From the NCBI RefSeq assembly GCF_024305035.1, contig NZ_JAMWZB010000022.1, positions 1-62,446 on the forward strand: DNA of 62,446 nucleotides. The letters run 5' to 3'. Positions within the stretch are counted from its first letter, which is position 1. Every line of letters starts with the position of its first letter. A model generated the notes under the pieces. It saw only the letters and a program-made list of their open reading frames with translations, was not told where the DNA came from and made no database searches. Origin of the DNA: Algoriphagus sp. Its GTDB lineage: Bacteria > Bacteroidota > Bacteroidia > Cytophagales > Cyclobacteriaceae. Below, in pieces: positions 41,081 to 52,098 of the stretch. Both the position numbers and the translations under genes were made by a program.

Positions 41081-42168
41081 TGTCGCACCTAGAATCACTT
41101 ACCGAAACGGCTATTCATCTCTTAAAAAGCTTGATTGCCATTCCTTCTTTTTCCAGACAGGAAGAAGGTACCGCGGCTTTATTGGCGCAGTTTTTTAGGG
41201 AAAACAACATCGAATTTCAGCGGAAACACCATAATATTTGGGCTTTTGCTCAGCCATTCGATGCAAACAAACCGACTGTATGGCTCAACTCCCATCACGA
41301 CACGGTAAAACCAAATTCCGGCTATACCAAAGACCCTTTTGCTCCGATTCTCGAAGATGGAAAATTGTTTGGGTTAGGTTCCAACGATGCCGGAGGCTGT
41401 CTGGTAAGCTTGATTGCAGCTTTTTTATCTGTTAAGGACCACGATCTTCCTTTTAATCTTCTTTTGATTGTCTCGGCTGAAGAAGAAATATCAGGGGCTC
41501 AGGGCATCAGCTCTCTGATTGACCTGCTTCCCAAGGCTGATTTGGCCATAGTAGGGGAACCTACCCAAATGCGACTGGCAGTCGCTGAAAAAGGCCTTAT
41601 GGTCATTGATGCGAAGGTCAAAGGAGTGGCTGGACACGCTGCCCGTGAGGAAGGAGTCAATGCCATCTATCAGTCCTTGCAGGATCTGGAAATCCTTAAA
41701 AACTTCAATTTTAAGAAAAAATCTGCTTTTCTAGGGGAAAGCAAAGTAAGTGTCACGGTCATCCGTGCGGGTAATCAGCATAATGTGATTCCGGATTTAT
41801 GTGAATTTACCCTGGACGTAAGAATAACCGATGCCTATACCTTAGAAGAAGCTTTTGAGGAGCTTTCCTCTCAACTTTCGGCAAACCTGATTCCTCGGTC
41901 CATGCGTCTGCAGCCTTCGCATCTTCCCCAAAACCATCCCATTTTATGGGTTTCAAAGGAGTTGGGGATTGAAACTTTTGGCAGCCCTACCCTTTCCGAT
42001 CAAGCTTTGATCCCCTATCCATCCGTAAAAATCGGTCCTGGTTTTTCGGGTCGATCTCATAGTGCAGATGAGTTTATATACCTGGAAGAAATTAAAGCCG
42101 GAATCCATGGATATATTTCAATTTTGGAAGCTTATTCCAAACAATTCACCCACACAAACACCCTATGA
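41080..42168 (+). CDS. argE: M20-family N-acylcitrulline/N-acylornithine deacylase
   Basis: 362 residues from the ATG at 41080 (TAATG overlap with the argB stop); the longer frame from 40990 lies inside argB. M20 metallopeptidase: zinc ligands in LNSHHDTVKP and GSNDAGGC, catalytic Glu in SAEEEISGA, GEPTQMRLAVAEKG, dimerisation domain, and SHSADEF near the C-terminus. In a pathway with an acylornithine transcarbamylase it should act on N-acylcitrulline, not N-acetylornithine. Confidence 0.92.
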   Translation: MSHLESLTETAIHLLKSLIAIPSFSRQEEGTAALLAQFFRENNIEFQRKHHNIWAFAQPFDANKPTVWLNSHHDTVKPNSGYTKDPFAPILEDGKLFGLGSNDAGGCLVSLIAAFLSVKDHDLPFNLLLIVSAEEEISGAQGISSLIDLLPKADLAIVGEPTQMRLAVAEKGLMVIDAKVKGVAGHAAREEGVNAIYQSLQDLEILKNFNFKKKSAFLGESKVSVTVIRAGNQHNVIPDLCEFTLDVRITDAYTLEEAFEELSSQLSANLIPRSMRLQPSHLPQNHPILWVSKELGIETFGSPTLSDQALIPYPSVKIGPGFSGRSHSADEFIYLEEIKAGIHGYISILEAYSKQFTHTNTL

Positions 42169-43499
42169 AAATCTGGCAAAAAGCAACTGACAGCAGTCAG
42201 GAAGTAGAAAAATTCACGATTGGAAAAGACCCCGAATTTGATCAGATCCTAGCTCCTTTTGATGTGTTGGGTTCGATGGCACATGCCAAAATGCTGGTTC
42301 AAATCGGTCTGTTAACCCAAAAGGAAAATGAACTGCTCCAAAAAGGCTTGAAAGAAATCTATTTGGAAATCGAAAAAGGTCAATTCCAGATACAGCCTGG
42401 CGTAGAGGATGTGCATTCTCAAGTCGAGTTTCTGCTCACCCAGCGATATGGAGAGGTAGGAAAGAAATTACATTCTGGCCGCAGCCGAAATGATCAAGTC
42501 TTAGTGGATTTAAAGTTGTATTATCGGACAGCAATTCGGGAATTGGTCCATCAAACCCAGGCGCTTTTTGAGTTACTGATTGATTTGGCTGAGCGGCACA
42601 AAAACGACTTGATGCCCGGATATACCCACACTCAATTAGCCATGCCTTCAAGTTTTGGTTTGTGGTTTGGATCGATTGCCGAGGGATTAGCAGAAGATTT
42701 GGCTTTGCTTAAGGTTGCATTTGACCTCAGCAATAAAAACCCATTGGGTTCGGCAGCCGGTTATGGTTCGAGTTTTCCCTTGGATCGAACCTTGACCACG
42801 AAATTATTGGGTTTTGGAGATTTGCACCACAATGTGATCAATGCTCAAAATAGTCGAGGAAAAACAGAACGAACAGTGGCATTTGCAATGGCTGGTTTAG
42901 CCGCCACACTTAATCGTTTGTCGACTGATTGTATTCAATTTATGAATCAACATTTTGGTTTTATTAGCTTTCCGGACGAATTGACCACAGGGTCAAGCAT
43001 CATGCCGCACAAAAAAAATCCTGATGTTTTTGAGTTGATTCGTGCCAAGAGTAATCAGATTCAAGCAGTTCCCACGACAGTCACCTTGCTACTGACCAAC
43101 AGCAGTACGGGATATCATCGGGATTTACAACTGCTGAAAGAAGAAATTTTTCCTGCCATAGAAAGCTTAAGCGATTGTCTTACCATGAGTGGGTTTATGC
43201 TCCAATCCATTCGAGTGAAAAAAGGAATTTTATCCGATCCGTTTTACAAGCATCTTTTCTCCGTTGAAGAGGTAAATAAACTGGTCATCGAAGGAATGCC
43301 GTTTAGGGATGCCTATAAAAAAGTGGGCTTTGCCATTGAAAATGGTGCGTTCAACCCCGATCAGAACAGCCTTCACCACGTTCATGAAGGAAGCATTGGA
43401 AATCTTTGCTTGGAGGAAATCCAGAAAAAGTTTACATCCCTTATGCATCAATTCGAATTTCAACCCATGAATGAGGCAGTTGAGCGCTTGCTCGAATAG
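42165..43499 (+). CDS. argH: Argininosuccinate lyase
   Basis: 444 residues. The fumarase/aspartase signature GSSIMPHKKNPDVFE is present, with SGRSRNDQVLVDLKLY near residue 105. It releases arginine and fumarate. The start overlaps the argE stop by 4 bp (ATGA). It is the last gene of the operon; I see no strong terminator directly behind it. Confidence 0.96.
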   Translation: MKIWQKATDSSQEVEKFTIGKDPEFDQILAPFDVLGSMAHAKMLVQIGLLTQKENELLQKGLKEIYLEIEKGQFQIQPGVEDVHSQVEFLLTQRYGEVGKKLHSGRSRNDQVLVDLKLYYRTAIRELVHQTQALFELLIDLAERHKNDLMPGYTHTQLAMPSSFGLWFGSIAEGLAEDLALLKVAFDLSNKNPLGSAAGYGSSFPLDRTLTTKLLGFGDLHHNVINAQNSRGKTERTVAFAMAGLAATLNRLSTDCIQFMNQHFGFISFPDELTTGSSIMPHKKNPDVFELIRAKSNQIQAVPTTVTLLLTNSSTGYHRDLQLLKEEIFPAIESLSDCLTMSGFMLQSIRVKKGILSDPFYKHLFSVEEVNKLVIEGMPFRDAYKKVGFAIENGAFNPDQNSLHHVHEGSIGNLCLEEIQKKFTSLMHQFEFQPMNEAVERLLE

Positions 43500-43598
43500 A
43501 TACTTTCACCATTTACAGGATAATTGGTTTCCTTTCATAAGAATAGCTTATTTTTGATAAAGTGTTTTATTATACTTGATCAAACCCAAAGCTAATCT

Positions 43599-45143
43599 AT
43601 GAAAACCACCCTTCTCGGAGACAATATCAAATATGACCTCAAAGCGAGTTTAGTAGTATTTTTAGTCGCCTTGCCTTTATGCCTAGGAATAGCAGTGGCC
43701 AGTGGTGCTCCGCCGATGTCAGGCTTAATTGCGGGTATAATTGGCGGCATCGTGGTAGGCTCACTTTCCGGTTCACATGTGAGTGTGAGTGGACCGGCAG
43801 CAGGTTTGACCGTAATTGTCTTGGATGCCATTTCTACCTTAGGGACTTTTGAATTATTTCTTGCCGCAGTTGTAGCAGCGGGTATAATTCAGCTTATTCT
43901 TGGGTATTTGAAAGCTGGAGTCCTGGGTTACTATTTCCCAAACTCGGTAATTAAAGGAATGCTGACTGCCATTGGATTGATTCTTATCCTCAAGCAGATT
44001 CCTCATGCTTTGGGATGGGATAAAGACCAAATGGGGGACATGGCATTTAATCAAATGGACAATCAAAACACCTTTTCAGAGATTTGGTATGCGATCCAAT
44101 ACTTCAGTCCAGGGGCCATTCCCATAGTTTTGATCGCTTTAGCATTGATTCTTTTTTTTGAACGACCCAAAATCAAAAATCATCGAATCCTAGGTTTGGT
44201 TCCCGGAGCACTTTGGGCGGTGATTTCAGGCATTTTAATCAATCAACTATATGGAATAATCAAGCCTGAATGGAAACTGAGCGGTGAGCATTTGGTATCC
44301 ATCCCAGAAGTTGAATCCATTTCTGGCTTGGGCAAATTGGTCACCTTCCCGGACTTTGGTTTGGTAGGGACACCTGACTTTTGGGTAGTAGCGGTGACCA
44401 TTGCTATCATTGCCAGTATAGAAACCTTACTTAGCCTAGAGGCTGGGGATAAAATGGATCCCTATAAGCGGATTTCACCAGCTTCACGAGAACTTCTGGC
44501 TCAAGGAACCGGAAATACGATTTCGGGATTAATCGGAGGACTTCCCGTAACCGCAGTTATCGTACGGACCACAGCCAATGTCGGATCCGGCGCCAAAACC
44601 AAATTATCAGCAGTGATGCATGGTGTTTTGCTTTTGGTCCTAGTGGTGGGCATAGCCAATATTCTAAACCTCATTCCGTTGAGTTGCCTGGCAGCTGTCC
44701 TATTTGTGGTAGGATTTAAATTGGCTAAACCGAAGATTTTCATCAATGAATTTCAAAAAGGTAAGAATCAATTTATCCCTTTTTTGGTGACGGTAGTAGC
44801 CATTTTGTTTACCGATTTACTGACTGGAATAGGAATCGGGATTGTGGTAGGAGTTTTCTTTGTGATAAAAACCAACTATCAAAAATCGGTCTTAGTGACT
44901 GAATTAAACGGTCGATATTTGGTCAAGCTTCAAAAAGACGTATCTTTTCTAAACAAGGCTCCTTTGATGCGGCAATTGAGACAAATTCCCAATGGTAGTG
45001 CGGTCATCTTAAATGCCAGTAAAGCAAAGTTTATCGATCATGACATCCATGAATTACTCAACGATTTCATCGCTACCTCCTCGGATAGAGATATCAGTGT
45101 CGAGGTCGAAGGATTTAATTATAAAATAAAAGAAACACTATGA
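43599..45143 (+). CDS. SulP-family anion transporter, probably bicarbonate
   Basis: 514 residues, ~11-14 membrane helices. The SulP start is ASLVVFLVALPLCLGIAVASGAPP, followed by GSLSGSHVSVSGPAAGLT. A C-terminal STAS-like cytoplasmic domain begins near residue 430 (YLVKLQKDVSFLNKAPLMRQL). Its stop overlaps the carbonic anhydrase start by 4 bp (ATGA). SulP-carbonic anhydrase pairs are known as bicarbonate uptake or pH systems, so bicarbonate is preferred over sulfate as substrate (inference from context). Confidence 0.92.
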   Translation: MKTTLLGDNIKYDLKASLVVFLVALPLCLGIAVASGAPPMSGLIAGIIGGIVVGSLSGSHVSVSGPAAGLTVIVLDAISTLGTFELFLAAVVAAGIIQLILGYLKAGVLGYYFPNSVIKGMLTAIGLILILKQIPHALGWDKDQMGDMAFNQMDNQNTFSEIWYAIQYFSPGAIPIVLIALALILFFERPKIKNHRILGLVPGALWAVISGILINQLYGIIKPEWKLSGEHLVSIPEVESISGLGKLVTFPDFGLVGTPDFWVVAVTIAIIASIETLLSLEAGDKMDPYKRISPASRELLAQGTGNTISGLIGGLPVTAVIVRTTANVGSGAKTKLSAVMHGVLLLVLVVGIANILNLIPLSCLAAVLFVVGFKLAKPKIFINEFQKGKNQFIPFLVTVVAILFTDLLTGIGIGIVVGVFFVIKTNYQKSVLVTELNGRYLVKLQKDVSFLNKAPLMRQLRQIPNGSAVILNASKAKFIDHDIHELLNDFIATSSDRDISVEVEGFNYKIKETL

Positions 45144-45793
45144 ACCAGTACGAAAAGCTCTTATTACAGAATAAAAGTTGGTCGGAGGAAATGTCCGAAC
45201 AAGACAAGAATTTTTTTACCCGATTGGCCCATCAACAAAAGCCAAAATTTTTATGGATTGGATGCTCTGACAGTCGAGTACCAGCCAATGAAATTACTGG
45301 AACGGATCCAGGAGAAATTTTTGTCCATCGAAATATTGCCAACATGGTTGTACACACGGATCTTAATTTACTTTCCGTGCTGCAGTATGCAGTAGAAGTA
45401 CTAAAAGTGGAGCATATCATTGTCTGTGGTCATTATGGCTGTGGAGGGGTCGAGGCAGCAATTTCTCACAATAACCTAGGCTTGATCAATAAATGGCTCA
45501 GAAATATCAAAGAAGTCTATTTGACTTATGAGCAGGAATTAAATCAAATCGAGAATCATACAGAAAAAGTAAATCGATTGGTAGAATTAAACATCCAGGA
45601 GCAATGCGCGGACTTGCTTAAAACCTCCATAGTCCAAAAAGCTTGGCTGGAGCGAAAGGGCCCCCATGTTCATGGATGGGTTTATGGATTGGACAATGGG
45701 CTGGTCAAAGAACTATTGACCATTGAGCCTGATATCGAAAATATCAATCCAATTTTCAGATATGATGAAGAACAATTGAAAAAATTAACCTAG
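45140..45793 (+). CDS. can: Beta-class carbonic anhydrase
   Basis: 217 residues, the E. coli Can length. Zinc ligands are Cys42 (with Asp44/Arg46 in CSDSRVPANE), His98 and Cys101 (GHYGCGGV). It interconverts CO2 and bicarbonate in the cytoplasm. Translational coupling to the SulP transporter suggests the two work together in inorganic-carbon supply. It is followed by a long hairpin. Confidence 0.96.
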   Translation: MNQYEKLLLQNKSWSEEMSEQDKNFFTRLAHQQKPKFLWIGCSDSRVPANEITGTDPGEIFVHRNIANMVVHTDLNLLSVLQYAVEVLKVEHIIVCGHYGCGGVEAAISHNNLGLINKWLRNIKEVYLTYEQELNQIENHTEKVNRLVELNIQEQCADLLKTSIVQKAWLERKGPHVHGWVYGLDNGLVKELLTIEPDIENINPIFRYDEEQLKKLT

Positions 45794-45801
45794 TTCATCA
45801 T

Positions 45802-45838
45802 AAGGTGTGTGAATTAGCTTTGAAAATTCGCACACCTT
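45802..45838 (+). terminator. Long hairpin after the carbonic anhydrase gene
   Basis: AAGGTGTGTGAATT (45802-45815) pairs with AATTCGCACACCTT (45825-45838), 14 bp with one wobble. The T-run is short, so it may act as a weak terminator or processing stem. Confidence 0.65.
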
Positions 45839-45880
45839 TACGTTATTTGCATCATCCTTACACTTTTTGAGTGCGAGGTT

Positions 45881-45983
45881 TATATAGAAGAGGTGAGAGA
45901 CAGGCTCGATGACCCTCTGGCAACCTAGAAAATCTAAGGTGCCAATTCCTGCCAAATAAGCTTTTCTTATTTGGAACTATAAA
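45881..45983 (+). promoter_or_regulatory. SAM-I (S-box) riboswitch upstream of metY-metX
   Basis: The S-box core is visible: GAGGTGAGAGACAGGCTCGATGA, a P2/P3 segment with CCTCTGGCAACC, AAGGTGCCAATTCCTGCC, then a perfect 9-bp P4 stem CCAAATAAG/CTTATTTGG. The short P1 is closed by TATAG (45883-45887) with CTATA (45977-45981). It senses S-adenosylmethionine and should shut off the downstream methionine genes. No T-run terminator follows, so control is probably at translation or by an unseen anti-structure. The 46-117 region beyond it holds a 40-codon ORF (45995-46117) of doubtful reality. Confidence 0.92.
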
Positions 45984-46112
45984 TTCTTCGCTATATGAAA
46001 ATTTATCCTTCCCCTTTCTGGCCTCCATCTGATATCTGGTTGATTTTATCCCCGGAATATCCTGCTATGCTTTTCAGATGTTGCCAAAAGAATTCTTCTG
46101 CCATTGATTTAA

Positions 46113-47453
<1,341 letters not shown>

Positions 47454-47460
47454 TCTTTAA

Positions 47461-48513
47461 ATGAATCTCCAAAGTCAATTTGCAACGATTTCCATGTCTG
47501 AACAAGTTTTCCTTTCTCCTGATCCCCTTCCATTAGAATCAGGAGAAACCCTTCCTCAACTCGAATTGGCCTATACCACAATTGGAAACTTAAATGGTGA
47601 GCGGAGCAATGTGATTTGGGTAATTCATGCCTTAACTGGGGATGCCAAAGTCACAGAATGGTGGGGTGGATTGATTGGAGAAGATAAGTTTTATGACCCG
47701 GCGGATTATTTCATCATTTGTGCTAATCTGCCGGGATCATGTTATGGTTCCACGAGTCCGCTTTCTGAGAATCCAGCAACCGGAGAACCTTATTTTTATG
47801 ATTTCCCCCACCTCACTCCACGGGATTTAGCCGCTAGTTTAGAGCTCTTACGAAAGCATTTAAAGGTGGAAAATATCCATACCTTGATCGGAGGATCATT
47901 GGGAGGCCAAGTGGCCTTGGAATGGAGTTTTACGCTGGGGAAAAAACTTAAAAATGCCATTGTTTTAGCTTCAACGGCCAAGACGTCTCCCTGGACTATT
48001 GGGTTTAACGAAACCCAACGAATGGCTATCGAGGCGGATTGCACCTGGGGGGAAAAATCCAAAGATGCCGGGCTGAAAGGGTTGGAAACGGCTCGAGCGA
48101 TCGCTATGCTTAGCTACCGTCATCCTGAAGACTTAAAGCGAAAACAGGCAGAATCGGAAGAAAAATTGGACGGATTCAAAGCTTCTTCTTACCTCAGGTA
48201 CCAAGGCCAAAAACTAGGAAAGCGATTCAATGCCCTGTCTTATTGGACCCTTTCCAAAGCTATGGATAGCCATGATTTGGGTCGTGGCAGAGGTGGATTG
48301 GAATCTGTACTGGGCAAAATTCAAGCTAAAGTTTTGGCTGTAGGAGTAAATACCGATCTCTTATTCTTGCCGGAAGAATCCCAAATGATCAGCGCAAAAG
48401 TACCTAGGGGCACTTACAAAGAAATTCGTTCCACTGCCGGACACGATGCCTTTTTAATTGAATTTGAGCAACTTAGTTATTTAATTCAATCCTTCTATTT
48501 GGAGCAATCTTAG
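47461..48513 (+). CDS. metX: Homoserine O-acetyltransferase
   Basis: 350 residues, alpha/beta-hydrolase fold. Nucleophile Ser146 in IGGSLGGQVALEW; the catalytic His lies in TAGHDAFLIEF near the C-terminus. HALTGDAK and NLPGSCYGSTSP are MetX blocks. It acetylates homoserine with acetyl-CoA, feeding MetY. It might start at a later Met (residue 12), which would not change the domain. Confidence 0.95.
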   Translation: MNLQSQFATISMSEQVFLSPDPLPLESGETLPQLELAYTTIGNLNGERSNVIWVIHALTGDAKVTEWWGGLIGEDKFYDPADYFIICANLPGSCYGSTSPLSENPATGEPYFYDFPHLTPRDLAASLELLRKHLKVENIHTLIGGSLGGQVALEWSFTLGKKLKNAIVLASTAKTSPWTIGFNETQRMAIEADCTWGEKSKDAGLKGLETARAIAMLSYRHPEDLKRKQAESEEKLDGFKASSYLRYQGQKLGKRFNALSYWTLSKAMDSHDLGRGRGGLESVLGKIQAKVLAVGVNTDLLFLPEESQMISAKVPRGTYKEIRSTAGHDAFLIEFEQLSYLIQSFYLEQS

Positions 48514-48657
48514 CGAGCCGTTCAGGTTCCTTCCGTGGTAGACCCAATAAAACCCCAAAGCTAGAAGCAACGTGTCGTAGATTCATCCCTTGTAGCTTAT
48601 TGATTCTATAATTCTGATTAGTTTTGGACTGGTTATCAAGTAAAACTATTCAAACAA

Positions 48658-49317
48658 TTGAACCGTATTCAACTTCTTCATCAACAGACAGAATTAACCC
48701 TATTAACCGAAAAGGCACTTTGGATTTCGGAGTTGAACAGCCTTTTTATTTCTGATTTACATTTTGGAAAAGCAGCTCATTTTAGAAAATCCGGAATTCC
48801 GATTCCCGAACCGATTCACCACCGAGATCTCCAAAAACTTGCCTACCTGATCCAAACCTACAACCCTTCAGATTTTTATTTTTTGGGGGATTTATTTCAT
48901 AGTGACTGGAATGATCAATGGGTATTATTAACGGAATTTTTACAGCAATTTTCTTCGGTTCGCTTTCATTTGATCCAAGGGAATCATGATATTTTACCCA
49001 AATCTGTGTATGCCTCCTCCCCCATCATTTTTCACAAACAGCCCCTGCATTTAAAAAATTTTTCCCTTTCCCATGAGCCGCTGGAGTCCATTCCAACCCA
49101 TCAATTGAATATATGTGGACACCTACATCCCGGCGTGGGATTAAAAGGCCTGGCCCGACAGTCCCTACGTATACCCTGTTTTTATTTGGACAAGAATCAG
49201 TTGATTTTGCCGGCCTTTGGAAATTTCACGGGGTTGGCCTTAATGGAAAGAACACCTACTGCTCAGATATTCGGAATCACGGAAAAAAAAGTGATCCCAA
49301 TCCTTTCCGAATTTTAG
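48658..49317 (+). CDS. pdeM: PdeM-like metallophosphoesterase
   Basis: 219 residues from a TTG start at 48658 (MNRIQLLH). The calcineurin-like phosphoesterase fold has DLHFGKAAHFRKSGIPIP, GDLFHS, QGNHD and ICGHLHPG; these are the metal-binding motifs of the ligase-associated DNA damage response endonuclease PdeM. No LhrL or ligD partner is nearby, so a DNA-repair role is from family only. A 144-bp gap to metX has no visible gene. Confidence 0.88.
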   Translation: MNRIQLLHQQTELTLLTEKALWISELNSLFISDLHFGKAAHFRKSGIPIPEPIHHRDLQKLAYLIQTYNPSDFYFLGDLFHSDWNDQWVLLTEFLQQFSSVRFHLIQGNHDILPKSVYASSPIIFHKQPLHLKNFSLSHEPLESIPTHQLNICGHLHPGVGLKGLARQSLRIPCFYLDKNQLILPAFGNFTGLALMERTPTAQIFGITEKKVIPILSEF

Positions 49318-49368
49318 ATTGGCAAAATCCTTGGGGATGGTTAGCTTTGATGAGAATTTTGATAGACT

Positions 49369-50259
49369 ATGGCAAACTACCCTCGAAAGAAAAAACGGCT
49401 GGGGCATTTTAAATTTGGAAGTGTACTTTTTAGTACCACCCTTTCCTTGTTTATAGTAGGGCTTTTTGGAGTCATATTGATTCAGGCCAAAACCCTGACC
49501 TCGATGATTCGTGAAAATGTTGAGGTTCAACTTTTCCTGGACAAAAATTTAAGTGAGGATCAAATCGATCAGATCGAAAGTAATTTGTCGAGCCGATCGT
49601 TCATTCTCCGGAAAGCAGACAGCTTGAATCTTCGGTTTATCAGCAATGCAGAAGCCGCAGAAACTTTTATAGAGAGTACAGGAGAGGATTTTACCAAATT
49701 TCTGGAGGATAACCCCCTTCGCGATAGTTTTGTAATTACCATTTCGGAAGAGTTTCAGACCGCTGAGCAACTGGAAGAAATCGCCCTTGAATTGGAAGCT
49801 ATTCCGGGTGTATTTGAGGTATCGTATATGACAGATCTGGTAGATTCAATTAACAAGAATCTACTGAAGGTAAGTTTGGTCATGGGCGGTTTTATTTTGA
49901 TTTTGATCATCACGGTCATCATGCTGATTAACAATACCATCCGCTTAGCCTTGTTTTCCCAACGTTTCTTAATTCGATCGATGCAGTTGGTTGGCGCTAC
50001 CCGAGGATTTATTCGGAAGCCATTTCTGCTTCGTTCCTGGATTTTTGGAATGCTTGCTGGACTGATTGCTTCTGGAGTGTTATTTATTCTGATTTCCTAT
50101 ACCCAATCTGCCATTGAGGGCTTTGCGCTGTTGCAAAATCAAGAACTTCTCCTGCTTTTATTCGGTTCATTGATTGTTGTAGGAGGATTTCTTTCACTCC
50201 TTAGTACCTTGCGTGCTGTCAATAAATATTTGAACATGTCACTTGACGAACTTTACTAA
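49369..50259 (+). CDS. ftsX: FtsX cell-division permease
   Basis: 296 residues. One N-terminal helix (LFIVGLFGVILIQ), a periplasmic domain (~45-165), then three helices, ending LRAVNKYLNMSLDELY. The cytoplasmic FtsX motif RSMQLVGATRGFIRKPFLLR lies at ~205-224. With FtsE it links cell division to peptidoglycan hydrolases; ftsE is not here, as is common in Bacteroidota. It is 2 bp before the DUF3098 gene. Confidence 0.95.
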   Translation: MANYPRKKKRLGHFKFGSVLFSTTLSLFIVGLFGVILIQAKTLTSMIRENVEVQLFLDKNLSEDQIDQIESNLSSRSFILRKADSLNLRFISNAEAAETFIESTGEDFTKFLEDNPLRDSFVITISEEFQTAEQLEEIALELEAIPGVFEVSYMTDLVDSINKNLLKVSLVMGGFILILIITVIMLINNTIRLALFSQRFLIRSMQLVGATRGFIRKPFLLRSWIFGMLAGLIASGVLFILISYTQSAIEGFALLQNQELLLLLFGSLIVVGGFLSLLSTLRAVNKYLNMSLDELY

Positions 50260-50261
50260 TC

Positions 50262-50474
50262 ATGAGCAAAGCTTCTTTTCCATTTTCTAGAAAAAATTAC
50301 AAATTGATGTTTATCGGTATTGGCTTGATTTTGCTGGGCTTTACCTTAATCTGGTTAGATTCAGAACCCCATGGCAGAGGGATATTAGGACTTACTATCG
50401 GACCGATTGTTACCCTTGCCGGATTTATTTTTGAATTTTATGCGATTTTCGCTAAAACGGAAGATAACGCCTAA
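50262..50474 (+). CDS. DUF3098 membrane protein
   Basis: 70 residues with two membrane helices (FIGIGLILLGFTLIWL and TIGPIVTLAGFIFEFYAIF). The start FPFSRKNYKLMFIGIGLILLG is the DUF3098 signature. The family sits after ftsX in many Bacteroidota; function unknown. Confidence 0.93.
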   Translation: MSKASFPFSRKNYKLMFIGIGLILLGFTLIWLDSEPHGRGILGLTIGPIVTLAGFIFEFYAIFAKTEDNA

Positions 50475-50488
50475 GGCGTTTTTAATGT

Positions 50489-51178
50489 ATGATGCAGGAA
50501 GAACCCTACGGTGAATTCTTTTTAGTCAATAAGCCATTCGAATGGACCTCCTTTGATGCGGTTAAAAAAATTCGAAATGCACTAAAAGTAAAAAAAGTAG
50601 GCCATGCAGGGACCTTGGATCCTTTGGCTACTGGTCTTCTGATTATTTGTGCCGGTCGGATGACCAAGCAAATCGATGCCTTTATGGGGCTTGAAAAAGA
50701 ATATACCGGAACCTTTAAAATTGGCGAGACGACCGAATCCTTTGATTTGGAAAAACCAGTGCAATTTGTCGCCGATCCCAGCCACATTACGCAAGAACAA
50801 GTTGAAAAAGCCATCGAAAAACTAACGGGTCAAATTCAGCAAATTCCCCCGATGCACTCGGCCATCAAAGTGGACGGCAAGCGGGTTTATGAATCAGCAA
50901 GAGCTGGAAAAACAGTAAAAATGGAGGCGCGATCTGTTTTTGTAAGGGAATTTGAATTACTGAAATTTGAAAATGATGAAATCAGCTTTCGAATTTCTTG
51001 TTCGAAGGGAACTTACATTCGAAGTCTAGCTCGGGATTTAGGAGAGCTGCTTGGAGTAGGTGCCTATATGAGTAGTCTCTGCCGTACGCGGATAGGAGAA
51101 CATTTACTTTCCAATGCAAAAGAACTCCCTGATCTTATCGAGGAACTAAAAGCCAGAAATACCCATGAAAATATATGA
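50489..51178 (+). CDS. truB: tRNA pseudouridine-55 synthase
   Basis: 229 residues. Catalytic Asp44 in VGHAGTLDPLATGLL; LVNKPFEWTS starts the fold and SCSKGTYIRSLARDLGELLG is a TruB block. It isomerises U55 of tRNA. It lacks the C-terminal PUA domain found in E. coli TruB, as usual for this group. The end overlaps ribF by 14 bp. Confidence 0.95.
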   Translation: MMQEEPYGEFFLVNKPFEWTSFDAVKKIRNALKVKKVGHAGTLDPLATGLLIICAGRMTKQIDAFMGLEKEYTGTFKIGETTESFDLEKPVQFVADPSHITQEQVEKAIEKLTGQIQQIPPMHSAIKVDGKRVYESARAGKTVKMEARSVFVREFELLKFENDEISFRISCSKGTYIRSLARDLGELLGVGAYMSSLCRTRIGEHLLSNAKELPDLIEELKARNTHENI

Positions 51179-52088
51179 AGGACTTCAGGAGTTTGGTTCG
51201 GTCTCCAATCCGGTAGTGACCAGTGGAACCTTTGATGGAGTTCATTTAGGGCATCAAAAAATACTTCTTCGCTTAAAAGAAATCGCCAAATCCATTGGCG
51301 GAGAAACGGTTCTTCTTACTTTTTGGCCTCATCCCAGACTTGTCCTTTACCCAAAAGAGCATAATTTAAGGCTATTGTCCACCTTTGAGGAAAAAGCAAA
51401 ATTGCTTCGGGATTTTGGAATTGATCATTTGATATCCATTCCGTTTACCAAGGAATTTTCGCAAATGACTTCTCATCAGTTTATCCAAGAGGTTATCAAG
51501 AAAAAAATCGGAACCAAGAAATTGGTGATCGGTTATGATCATCGCTTTGGTAAAAATCGGGAAGGTAGCTTTGAGTACCTTCAAGAGAACAGTTCCGCGT
51601 TTGGATTTGAGCTGGAAGAAATCAGCCGGCAAGACGTTGATGCAATTGGGGTTTCGAGTACCAAAATCCGTCGCGCTTTGGAGTCGGGTGAGGTCAGTAC
51701 AGCCAATCAATACTTAGGTCGACCCTATGAATTAAACGGCTTGGTCATCAAAGGGCAGCAAATAGGTCGGTCCATTGGTTTTCCTACAGCCAACATCCAC
51801 ATCCCTAATGATTATAAATTGATTCCCAAAGACGGAGTGTATGCCGTCCGAGCCCTGGTCTTAGGAAAATTGTATAATGCGATGCTCAATATTGGAAACC
51901 GTCCAACGGTAGATGGAAGTAAAAAAACAGTTGAGGCACATTTATTTGACTTTCAAGGAAACCTCTATGATCAGCAGATTACCATTTACCTAGAATTTTA
52001 TTTGAGAGAAGAGCGAAAATTTGAGAACTTAGCTGGTCTTAAAGCACAATTGCTTATCGATCAGGAGGAAGCAAAATCACGACTATAA
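51165..52088 (+). CDS. ribF: Bifunctional riboflavin kinase / FAD synthetase
   Basis: 307 residues. The N-terminal adenylyltransferase domain has [16 protein letters not shown] and [14 protein letters not shown]; the kinase domain has [12 protein letters not shown] and [23 protein letters not shown]. It converts riboflavin to FMN and FAD. The start overlaps truB, an arrangement conserved in Bacteroidota. Confidence 0.96.
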   Translation: MKIYEGLQEFGSVSNPVVTSGTFDGVHLGHQKILLRLKEIAKSIGGETVLLTFWPHPRLVLYPKEHNLRLLSTFEEKAKLLRDFGIDHLISIPFTKEFSQMTSHQFIQEVIKKKIGTKKLVIGYDHRFGKNREGSFEYLQENSSAFGFELEEISRQDVDAIGVSSTKIRRALESGEVSTANQYLGRPYELNGLVIKGQQIGRSIGFPTANIHIPNDYKLIPKDGVYAVRALVLGKLYNAMLNIGNRPTVDGSKKTVEAHLFDFQGNLYDQQITIYLEFYLREERKFENLAGLKAQLLIDQEEAKSRL

Positions 52089-52098
52089 ACCCAAAAAA

